From the NCBI GenBank assembly GCA_964455375.1, contig CAYVXE010000101.1:1-14989 (forward strand): DNA of 14,989 nucleotides, written 5' to 3'. Source of the stretch: CAYVXE01 sp964455375 (lineage in GTDB: Bacteria > Zhuqueibacterota > Zhuqueibacteria > Oceanimicrobiales > Oceanimicrobiaceae). Shown in pieces: positions 6,900 to 13,401 of this stretch. A program made the position numbers and the translations under genes. Position 1 is the first letter of the stretch. Each line of letters opens with the position of its first letter. The notes under the pieces were generated by a model. The model searched no databases. It was not told the origin of the DNA and saw only the letters and a program-made list of their open reading frames with translations.

Positions 6900-7038
6900 T
6901 ATTGACCGCTTTATACAACTCACACTTCGAACATTTTACCGGTTCGTCACCGTGCGTGAATTGCCGGATAAATTTTACCGCCACGAAGACGCCTGCTGCA
7001 GCAACAATAATCAATGTTAAAATTTCCTGAAAATTCAT
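6874..7038 (-). CDS. FeoB-associated cysteine-rich membrane protein
   Basis: A 54-aa protein with one membrane helix (about residues 5-24) followed by a basic, cytoplasmic-looking tail carrying KCSKCELYK (Cys36, Cys39) and ending in HHKG. This matches the layout of the FeoB-associated Cys-rich membrane protein family (PF12669 type), which accompanies FeoB and has been suggested to act in place of FeoC. Its ATG shares one base with the FeoB TAA stop (TAATG), so translation is probably coupled. An upstream in-frame ATG at 7137 would lie inside feoB in another frame and is rejected. The final codons form part of the terminator hairpin. The CxxC may bind iron or a cluster; this is inference. Confidence 0.8.
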   Translation of the reverse strand: MNFQEILTLIIVAAAGVFVAVKFIRQFTHGDEPVKCSKCELYKAVNTKETHHKG

Positions 7039-9203
7039 TAGCCCCATCCTAAAAGAAGTCCACCCTGGTAGACCAGAAATGACATGACATAAGCTAACGT
7101 TGTCATGTATAAAATCATGGTGATCGGCCAGCGCCAACTATTGGTTTCCCGCCTGACGATGGCTACGGTGGACATACATTGGCAGGCCAGTGCAAAAAAC
7201 ACCATGAGCGAAATAGCTACCAGAGTTGAATAAACGAGTTTTCCCGTGTTAGGGTCACGGGCATTTCTTAATGTTTCTGTCAAACTTGAAGAGTTGTCGC
7301 CGTCTTCCACGTGGTAGATGGTTGACAACGTGCTGATAATGACTTCCCGGGCTGCAAATGCAGTGATAAGGCCGATGCCTATTTTCCAGTCAAACCCCAG
7401 GGGTTTAATCACCGGTTCAATGATATGGCCGAGCTGCCCGGCATAGCTTTGTTCAATTGCCTGGCTTTTATCAATATTTTCAGTGGCATTTGGTTTCGGG
7501 TACGAGGCAAGAAACCAAAGAACGATGGAAATGGCCAAAATGATCTTTCCGGCTTCAGTGACAAAAATTTTTGCCCGTTCATACATTTCTAACAGAGTCC
7601 ATTTAAGCGAAGGGACCTTGTACGCAGGAAGCTCCATCACAAAGGTTGAAGGCTTTGCATTCTTACGGATAAATTTTTTGAGCACGCTAGCTGCTAAAAT
7701 TGCTGCCAGAATACCGAGGAGATACAAGGCGAGTAACGTCAAACCGGGAAGGCTGAGAAAACCCAGAATTCTTTTCTGCGGGATAAATGCGCTGATTAAC
7801 AGTGTGTACACCGGCAGCCTGGCGCTGCAACTCATAAGTGGGGCAATCATAATGGTCAACAAGCGGTCGTGAGTTTTATTGATGGTGCGCGTCGCCATGA
7901 TGCCGGGAATGGCACATGCAAAGGAAGAAAGCAGTGGAATGACCGACCGTCCGCTCAAACCGGCAACTCGCATGAAACGGTCCATGATAAACGCTGCGCG
8001 TGACATGTAACCGGTATCTTCCAAAAGTGTCAAAAAGAAGAACAGAAAAAGGATTTGCGGTAAAAAGGTCAGAACCGCCCCCACGCCGGCAATAACACCG
8101 TTGACGATAAGGTCTTCCAGAACACCATTGGGCATAATCGCTGCGACTTGCAATCCAATCCACTCGATGAAAGTTGCAATGGCATTCATGGGAATGATCG
8201 CCCATTCAAAAATTGACTGAAAGATAGCACCGAAGATCATCAGGAAGATTACCGGGCCCAGATATTTATGCGTCAGGATTTTATCGAGCTTTTCACTGAA
8301 ACTGATGTCAACATTTTTAGTTACATGGGTCACATTCTTGCAAATCGTATCGATCCAATTGTAGCGCTGTTTTGTTTCCACCATCTGCCAGGTTATATTT
8401 TCTTGTGATAACTTTTCTCTAACGTTTGTGACCAGGTTTTTCAATTTATGATTTTCATTGTTGCTGGGTCCATTTTGCAGAAGCCAGTTATCCAGGGCTG
8501 CATCGTTTGTAAGCACCCGGACAGCTTCGGCTTTGCTGGTTGCACCATTTAGTTTTGCATGTTCCCGGAGCCAGTTGTTGACAGGAAGCGCTGCAGTTAC
8601 TAAATTTTGGGGCAATTGCAGATGTTTCGGCTGAAATTGGATCTGATCCTGGAAGAAGCGTTCAATCGTTTCGCGGAGTTTCTTCAGACCAATTCCTTTG
8701 TTCGCCACAATTGGAATCACAGGAATGCCAAGTTCTTTGCCAAGTGCTTCAGCATCGATTTCCATACCCTTTGCTCTTGCGGAATCCATCATGTTCAAAG
8801 CTAAGATGACCGGTTTCCCCAACTCGATAATTTGTGTGACCAGATAGAGATTTCTACTCAGGTTACCCGCATCGGCCACGACAATGATGAGGTGTAAATT
8901 GTCAATCCCCATGCTGTGGTTTGTGAGAACGTCAAATGCAATTTTGTCATCCAGTGATTTGGGCACGAGGCTGTACAAACCGGGTAGATCGTGGATTCGA
9001 GCCTGCTTATTGTCGAATCCGGTCATGATGCCTGTTTTCTTTTCTACGGTCACGCCGGGGTAATTTCCTACTTTTTGTCTGAGGCCGGTCAGTGAATTGA
9101 AAACGGTCGTTTTTCCGGTATTGGGGTTTCCAACTAACGCAATGTCGAGCATTTGACTGTGGTTAGCCGCTGTTGTGATTTCTGATTTAAGGGTTTCCTG
9201 CAT
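7038..9203 (-). CDS. feoB: Ferrous iron transport protein B
   Basis: A 721-aa inner-membrane Fe2+ transporter. The N-terminal G domain has G1 GNPNTGKT (25-32), G2 around GNYPGVTVE (46-54), G3 DLPG (72-75), G4 NMMD (137-140) and a G5-like VANKG (166-170). A linker of about 110 residues follows, then the transport domain from about residue 310 with two Gate-type repeats and roughly eight to ten helices. One repeat contains GYMSRAAFIMDRFMRVAGLSG, followed by the conserved CAIPGIMATR and MSCSARLPVY; CQCMSTVA lies near the C-terminus. Length and motifs are standard, with no truncation. It starts two bases after feoA and overlaps the FeoB-associated gene by one base. It should import Fe2+ into the cytoplasm, gated by GTP hydrolysis. 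Regulation is likely through the DtxR-like gene at the head of the operon. Confidence 0.97.
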   Translation of the reverse strand: MQETLKSEITTAANHSQMLDIALVGNPNTGKTTVFNSLTGLRQKVGNYPGVTVEKKTGIMTGFDNKQARIHDLPGLYSLVPKSLDDKIAFDVLTNHSMGIDNLHLIIVVADAGNLSRNLYLVTQIIELGKPVILALNMMDSARAKGMEIDAEALGKELGIPVIPIVANKGIGLKKLRETIERFFQDQIQFQPKHLQLPQNLVTAALPVNNWLREHAKLNGATSKAEAVRVLTNDAALDNWLLQNGPSNNENHKLKNLVTNVREKLSQENITWQMVETKQRYNWIDTICKNVTHVTKNVDISFSEKLDKILTHKYLGPVIFLMIFGAIFQSIFEWAIIPMNAIATFIEWIGLQVAAIMPNGVLEDLIVNGVIAGVGAVLTFLPQILFLFFFLTLLEDTGYMSRAAFIMDRFMRVAGLSGRSVIPLLSSFACAIPGIMATRTINKTHDRLLTIMIAPLMSCSARLPVYTLLISAFIPQKRILGFLSLPGLTLLALYLLGILAAILAASVLKKFIRKNAKPSTFVMELPAYKVPSLKWTLLEMYERAKIFVTEAGKIILAISIVLWFLASYPKPNATENIDKSQAIEQSYAGQLGHIIEPVIKPLGFDWKIGIGLITAFAAREVIISTLSTIYHVEDGDNSSSLTETLRNARDPNTGKLVYSTLVAISLMVFFALACQCMSTVAIVRRETNSWRWPITMILYMTTLAYVMSFLVYQGGLLLGWG

Positions 9204-9205
9204 TC

Positions 9206-9487
9206 TTAACCTGTATGATTTTTTCTTTTTACGAGTATTCTTTTTGCTTCTGATCGGCGTATGGAGAGATGATATCCCCGTACTTGTAATTCAATGGGGT
9301 CCCCCAGAGGTGCGTATTTAATTATTTTTATATGGGTTCCGCTAACGAGTCCCATTTCCATCAAGTAGCTTTCGTCTGCCTGACATCGTTTGTATTTGCA
9401 AATGGTTCCTTGCTCACCGGGCTTGAGCTGTTCTAATGTGAGCTCCGCTTCCTCAGATATTGGTCGTGTTTCATTAAATTTATGCAT
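9206..9487 (-). CDS. feoA: Ferrous iron transport protein A
   Basis: A 93-aa SH3-like protein. LEQLKPGEQGTICKYK, then YLMEMGLVSGTHIKIIKYAPLGDPIELQVRGYHLSIRRSEAKRI, is the classic FeoA pattern. The N-terminal 15 residues are a small extension over minimal FeoA. FeoA is a cytosolic partner needed for full FeoB activity. The ATG lies inside the end of the upstream membrane-protein gene (8-base overlap), and the gene ends two bases before feoB, so the three are translated together. Cys30 and Cys35 are present but are not part of a known FeoA motif. Confidence 0.95.
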   Translation of the reverse strand: MHKFNETRPISEEAELTLEQLKPGEQGTICKYKRCQADESYLMEMGLVSGTHIKIIKYAPLGDPIELQVRGYHLSIRRSEAKRILVKRKNHTG

Positions 9488-9815
9488 GATAACGTTCTTT
9501 GAGTTTTTTGTTTTCCAGGGAAAAAATAGAGTAAAGTGTAAAAAGAATAACCGCTCCGAGAATGAGCACGAGTCTTACCCATGGCTGATGCATCGTTAAA
9601 CGCATCTGCACAAAGCCGGTTGTTGCCTGAATCCACATAATAATGCCTACACTCAACAAAAATTGCCAGAATCTCAGAATGAATTTATTCTTTATGAAGA
9701 GCGTGATGAGCAATAATACGATTGGGATGGCTGTTTGCAACCCGTAAAATCGTAGTACATGTGCAGCAATTAAGACCGTGGATAGGATCGTTGGAAGTAG
9801 TCGCAAGAACATCAT
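9480..9815 (-). CDS. Small four-helix membrane protein in Feo operon, unassigned
   Basis: A 111-aa protein that I cannot assign to a family. Four hydrophobic segments are visible at about residues 5-24, 28-41, 45-68 and 80-99, with a charged, lysine-rich C-terminus (ENKKLKERYHA) that is probably cytoplasmic. His19 and His76 are the only histidines near membrane faces. Its ATG overlaps the stop of the PepSY-type gene (ATGA) and its end overlaps the feoA start by eight bases, so it is an integral member of the iron operon. An accessory role with the PepSY protein or FeoB is inferred from position only. Confidence 0.75.
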   Translation of the reverse strand: MMFLRLLPTILSTVLIAAHVLRFYGLQTAIPIVLLLITLFIKNKFILRFWQFLLSVGIIMWIQATTGFVQMRLTMHQPWVRLVLILGAVILFTLYSIFSLENKKLKERYHA

Positions 9816-11431
9816 ATTTGTTCAGTCCCTTTATGAATTCTCTGGCGTAGCAATTTCTGGTAGAGCCAGTCGTAGATACCTGTTAAAATGATAAAAACAA
9901 AAAGTAATGAACCAAGAGGCAATATTAAGATATAAAAAGGTCCGGTTAAATCTTTAAAGAAACGACCATTATGAATTTCAAAAAGATAATTCCAAAGCGG
10001 TAGTGAACTATTTGCTTTAATGGCGTTGGGCATCTGAAACCGCTGGCCACGTGTGGCATGTCCAACCGGCAGGAGGCCCTGTTCATGGGTCGTAATGAAT
10101 TCTTCTCCCTGTGGCGTTTTGAAATAACCGGTCACCATAAATTTCCCCGGACGGGTAGAACTAATGCCGGTTGCCTCCTTGTTTGTCAGAATGTCGATAG
10201 CTTTTCCGGTCGTCCTTTCCTGATGGAAGATGCCATTAAAGGATCCGACCAGAAAACCACCGGTGCCGTAAGGTTCGAAGACGGTTGTGCCCATAACAAA
10301 TACAGGAGCGGAAAGGGTTTTCCGGAAGAAAGGTTTTTTAAAATTCGCCGGTCCGGTCCAAAAACCGTCGGTGCATTGAATGATTATCTGATCTTCTACA
10401 GCGTCATAAAGCGCGTTTTGTATTTTTTCAACCCACTGGTTGTTCTCAAGAGTACCGGGGTAAAATTTCGCTGAGATTTCTTTTCCGGCCAGGGCAACCA
10501 ATAACGGTGGCCGCATAAATAAACCGGTGCCGCCGATTACAAACAAAATCGCACTGACCCAGATACCAATTTTTAAGTGATACTTGAACATCCATTTGAA
10601 CAGTTTACGGCTATGAGGATTTGTGAGTAGTTTACTTGATTTTTTGCGGTGACGCTGCCATGGGAAGTACCAGGTGTAAAATGCGGAAATGCTAAGAAAA
10701 AAGATGATGAGACCGGTAGCATCGAACAGCAATTTCCCGGCAAGTCCCCAGACTTTTCCATTGTGCAAATCGAAAAATAATTTGACCAGGGAAACTTTCA
10801 TTCTCTGTTCCTTGCGTGTTAACGGAGCTGCTCTAAAGTGTATTTGGTCCGGTTGCAAAGGTGACGTGTAAACATGTGATGGGGTAAATGCCATAAGGTT
10901 GCTTTTTACCTTAAGAATCTTGAGCACTTTTTCCCGTTCGGTTCCCAATAGAATTTGTTGCCATTCCTCAGTGTCCAATTGGCATTTGTAAAGCCCTCCA
11001 TCTGTAGCTGCGAACAGCAGGTTTTGTTTCTCTAATAAAAGAATGTTTCTGGTTTTTTTGTAATAGCCGGATGTTGGAAAGCCATGCATCATACTGTGGA
11101 AGGTCTTGCCACCGTCTTCCGTTTTCCAGACCCCGAGCTTTCCGGCAGCATAGGCAATGTTGGGATGTTGCTTGCGGTAAAGCAGATTAATCAGTGAACT
11201 GCGATTCCAGTTGTGGGTGTGGTACTGTGGTGGCAATAACCAGGATGGTACTGAAATAGCGCTGATTAAACCCGGGTGGTTCATTAAAATACCGCTGATA
11301 CTCATCCAAATCATAAATAAAATGAGTACCAACCCAACATATTTATGCAGCCATTTCGACTTTTGAAAAAGATTTTGTATGCTTCCCGGTTTCCTGCGAA
11401 GCACCGATTTGTGGTCGTTTAATACAATCAT
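9812..11431 (-). CDS. PepSY-associated-type membrane protein with propeller-like insert
   Basis: A 539-aa inner-membrane protein with four helices (about 30-50, 232-257, 285-308 and 498-522) and two large periplasmic parts. Helix-flanking histidines recur in PepSY_TM-like motifs: WLHKYVG (His29), DLHNGKVWG (His223), KYHLKIG (His285) and EIHNGRFF (His487). Such proteins include iron-regulated reductases of the FoxB/PiuB type. The first periplasmic part (about 70-200) contains VWKTEDGGKTF (101-111), a BNR/Asp-box-like motif, and repeated short strands (IAYAAGKLGVWK, LLFAATDGGLYK) as in a beta-propeller blade. The second part (about 309-480) shows similar strand patterns. Reduction of Fe3+ to feed FeoB is a fair inference from family and operon position, not shown. 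It overlaps the next gene by four bases. Confidence 0.75.
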   Translation of the reverse strand: MIVLNDHKSVLRRKPGSIQNLFQKSKWLHKYVGLVLILFMIWMSISGILMNHPGLISAISVPSWLLPPQYHTHNWNRSSLINLLYRKQHPNIAYAAGKLGVWKTEDGGKTFHSMMHGFPTSGYYKKTRNILLLEKQNLLFAATDGGLYKCQLDTEEWQQILLGTEREKVLKILKVKSNLMAFTPSHVYTSPLQPDQIHFRAAPLTRKEQRMKVSLVKLFFDLHNGKVWGLAGKLLFDATGLIIFFLSISAFYTWYFPWQRHRKKSSKLLTNPHSRKLFKWMFKYHLKIGIWVSAILFVIGGTGLFMRPPLLVALAGKEISAKFYPGTLENNQWVEKIQNALYDAVEDQIIIQCTDGFWTGPANFKKPFFRKTLSAPVFVMGTTVFEPYGTGGFLVGSFNGIFHQERTTGKAIDILTNKEATGISSTRPGKFMVTGYFKTPQGEEFITTHEQGLLPVGHATRGQRFQMPNAIKANSSLPLWNYLFEIHNGRFFKDLTGPFYILILPLGSLLFVFIILTGIYDWLYQKLLRQRIHKGTEQI

Positions 11432-11443
11432 GTTATTCGGAGA

Positions 11444-11638
11444 TTAATCGTGGTGTTCTGCCGGACTCAGGTTTTCAGCCCCGGGCAATTTTCCAATCAA
11501 CTGTGACGGATCATGAATTAACACCGGTAGGTGCTGCGGGCAAATTGAGAAAGTCTTGTTTTGATAAGTCAGAGATAAAAGTGGAGTTGACTCGTCGCTT
11601 CGTTCGCAAAAAATGCATATTGTTTTATTCGTTTCCAT
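11444..11638 (-). CDS. 64-aa CxxC/CxxH protein in Feo operon, unassigned
   Basis: A small soluble protein with CIFC (Cys8, Cys11) and CPQH (Cys33, His36), a zinc-finger-like pair of knuckles about 22 residues apart, followed by LPVLIHDPSQLIGKLPGAENL and a C-terminal HH. No named family is recognised. The start is well supported: GGAGA lies six bases upstream and the ATG overlaps the end of the DtxR-like gene by 14 bases. It is followed after 12 bases by the PepSY-type gene. Being co-translated with an iron regulator suggests a metal-binding or regulatory role; four Cys/His ligands would suit Zn2+ or Fe2+. This is inference. Confidence 0.75.
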   Translation of the reverse strand: METNKTICIFCERSDESTPLLSLTYQNKTFSICPQHLPVLIHDPSQLIGKLPGAENLSPAEHHD

Positions 11639-12179
11639 GTTCGTCTCCAGATAATTGTTGGTTATTTTCTGTCTCCTCAGGCATTAAGCAGGTTGTGTCG
11701 CAGACATCGCACTCATCCGTAGAACCACAACAAGGTTGGTTGTATTCCGAATACTTGTGAAGAAAATCCTTTGATTCTTCCGAAGACATATATTTCATAA
11801 AATTCAGCAATTTTTCGCCGGTTTCCGGACTCAGCAAATGTTCGATTTTACATGCGTCAATTTCTGCTTGATTTTCATTCACCTTTAATACATTAATAAG
11901 AAATTTTTTGAAAATTGTACGGATGGATTGTATGGAATGGCTAATTCGCTCACCTTCCTCAGAGAGCTTCAAGAATCTATTTTGGTCGACCTCCACCAAT
12001 CCTTTTTCTTTTAATGCTTTTAAGGTAATCGAAGCGCTCCCCCGGGTGATTTCCAGACTGCGCGCGACATCTGAAACTCTGGCATAACCATTTTTTTTAA
12101 GCAAATCATAAATGGTCATCAGATGATGTGCGGCGCTGTGCGTTATGATATTCTTTTCAAAAGCTTTCCAGATTTCCAT
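11625..12179 (-). CDS. DtxR-like metal-dependent repressor with cysteine-rich tail
   Basis: A 184-aa protein. The N-terminal winged helix (about residues 15-78) has HHLMTIYDLLKKNGYARVSD and VARSLEITRGSASITLKALKEKGLVEVD as in DtxR/MntR. The dimer region (about 79-130) has DACKIEHLL, aligning with the C-x-x-E-H metal ligands of DtxR; by eye, Cys110, Glu113, His114 and His18 (in place of Met10) would make the primary metal site. The ancillary-site ligands appear lost (Arg87 and Lys91 where DtxR has His79 and Glu83). The C-terminal SH3 domain is absent and replaced by a tail with Cys150, 151, 157, 160 and 164. It heads the Feo operon, so iron-responsive autoregulation is likely. Family call is firm; metal and tail function are inferred. 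Confidence 0.85.
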   Translation of the reverse strand: MEIWKAFEKNIITHSAAHHLMTIYDLLKKNGYARVSDVARSLEITRGSASITLKALKEKGLVEVDQNRFLKLSEEGERISHSIQSIRTIFKKFLINVLKVNENQAEIDACKIEHLLSPETGEKLLNFMKYMSSEESKDFLHKYSEYNQPCCGSTDECDVCDTTCLMPEETENNQQLSGDEHGNE

Positions 12180-12222
12180 AAATATTTTTCATATTAATAA
12201 AGTGATTAATTAATTTGCTTTA

Positions 12223-12250
12223 AATATAAAACAAAAAACATACAATACAA
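12223..12250 (-). promoter_or_regulatory. Candidate promoter of the Feo operon
   Basis: On the minus strand TTGTAT (12250-12245) is followed after 16 bases by TATATT (12228-12223). The predicted start near 12216 leaves a short leader rich in ATTAAT repeats (12192-12216) before the DtxR-like ATG, where an operator for that repressor might lie. The region is very AT-rich, so chance matches are possible. Confidence 0.4.
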
Positions 12251-12273
12251 GCAAAAAGTTTTTTTCTTTTATG

Positions 12274-12834
12274 TCAGTCATTTTTCTCAGCTAAATTTGC
12301 TGGAGTATGGTACGGATTTTTTCTGACGTTCACTGTACTGTTTAGTTTTTTGTTATCTTTACTGCCAAAGAATAGAAACATTCCTAACGAAAAAATTAAA
12401 AATCCCAAGATACTCTGGAAAGCGAGATAAGAAAATATCTTTAAATATGAAAAATTCGGTGAAACAAATCGTACAAGCCAGCCAGAGCCTTCGTTTAAAA
12501 GAGCAAAGAGGAAACCTGAGATGATTAAGGTTACTTTTGTTCTCATCTGATATGGAGCAAAAATCAACAGATGGGTGAGGAGTAAGATCACCAGAGCCAT
12601 CATCGGTAAATGTGCATGCGTCACTTCCAGCATGGATTGATAGGTGCGCGGCAGTTTAAAGAGCTCTTCCGATCCCAGATAATAGGCTTGCACCGAGTGT
12701 GGGGTTAGATTCATTTTTGCAAAAAACAAGGCAAAATTTGTCACCCAAAATGCAGTGAGAAACAGCAATGTAAACAGCAGAGTTAATTTCATTAATGCGT
12801 TGTTTTGAAAACCACCATTCTGCAAATATTTCAA
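12274..12834 (-). CDS. Four-helix membrane protein with conserved-looking histidines
   Basis: A 186-aa protein with helices at about 17-40, 74-93, 100-123 and 131-156. The segment MLEVTHAHLPMMALVILLLTH puts His73, His75 and His88 at or in helix 2, possible haem ligands. The family is not named with confidence; similar small proteins occur beside FMN-binding proteins, so a membrane electron-transfer partner for the flavoprotein is likely but inferred. The start is TTG at 12834, not the ATG at 12792: AAAGGAG lies eight bases upstream of the TTG, and TTGA overlaps the stop of the flavoprotein gene. The C-terminal 30 residues are polar and probably cytoplasmic. Confidence 0.7.
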   Translation of the reverse strand: MKYLQNGGFQNNALMKLTLLFTLLFLTAFWVTNFALFFAKMNLTPHSVQAYYLGSEELFKLPRTYQSMLEVTHAHLPMMALVILLLTHLLIFAPYQMRTKVTLIISGFLFALLNEGSGWLVRFVSPNFSYLKIFSYLAFQSILGFLIFSLGMFLFFGSKDNKKLNSTVNVRKNPYHTPANLAEKND

Positions 12835-13382
12835 TTTCGTTTCTCCTTTGATAATGCGGTTTTATAAATTGCCAATATTTTTCTAAGCCCCAGTGTAACG
12901 GAACGTACGGTTAACGTAGCCCCTGAGACTGCATCAATACTGCGTTTAGGCCACAAATTGTCGGTTAAAAATTTCCCTGTAAAAAGTTTAAACCAGTTTT
13001 GGGTTGGCAAATAATCCTGCGGTTCATAAAATGCCAGCATTTCAAGATTTCGAACGGTTCCATCAGGATTGACAACAACCATGATGGTCGCCTTCTTCGT
13101 GCGCACAATATCTGATTCGAAAAAGGCATATCCGCACGTTGAATCGTTTTTGATGCCCACATAATAGGAAACCAGCTTTGAATCAATTTTGGATTTTGCC
13201 AACTTTTGGATTTGTGTCACCTGTTCTTCTGTTAAAAACAACGTTTTTCGAACCACCGTATCGCACTGAGCGAACGCATCACGAAGTGCGATTTGTTGCG
13301 TTTTGAAAACCTGTCCAAAACTTTCAGGGGCAGGAAAAATGGTGAACAATAAAAGTCCGACGGTTGCTGATAAGGTTTTCAA
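12831..13382 (-). CDS. Exported FMN-binding domain protein
   Basis: A 183-aa protein with a signal peptide (residues 1 to about 24, ending near FGQ) and a C-terminal FMN-binding domain of the NqrC/RnfG/PplA type. The flavinylation motif D-x-x-S-G-A-T lies at 150-156 (DAVSGAT), where FMN is attached through a phosphoester to the threonine by ApbE. VNPDGTVRNLEML is the usual strand before it. Such proteins carry electrons across or outside the membrane. The apparent start is TTG at 13382 with GGAG 12 bases upstream, a poor spacing. It lies second in a set with the porin and the four-helix protein. No apbE gene is in the window. Domain call is firm; partners are inferred. Confidence 0.88.
   Translation of the reverse strand: MKTLSATVGLLLFTIFPAPESFGQVFKTQQIALRDAFAQCDTVVRKTLFLTEEQVTQIQKLAKSKIDSKLVSYYVGIKNDSTCGYAFFESDIVRTKKATIMVVVNPDGTVRNLEMLAFYEPQDYLPTQNWFKLFTGKFLTDNLWPKRSIDAVSGATLTVRSVTLGLRKILAIYKTALSKEKRN
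12843..12849 (-). promoter_or_regulatory. Ribosome binding site selecting a TTG start
   Basis: AAAGGAG on the minus strand is eight bases upstream of TTG 12834-12832. It lies within the end of the flavoprotein gene. The alternative ATG at 12792 has no such site. Confidence 0.75.
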
Positions 13383-13401
13383 GACTTTTTGGTCTCCTGC
13401 A

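Noticed and set aside
7039..7137. Extended 87-aa version of the FeoB-associated protein
   Set aside because: The extra 33 residues come from the feoB 3' end in another frame; the inner ATG with TAATG coupling gives the family-length protein.
7483..7872. 129-aa plus-strand frame
   Set aside because: It is antisense to feoB, whose sequence is continuous and fully conserved in motif order.
10058..10474. 138-aa plus-strand frame
   Set aside because: It is antisense to the PepSY-type gene and shows no recognisable domain.
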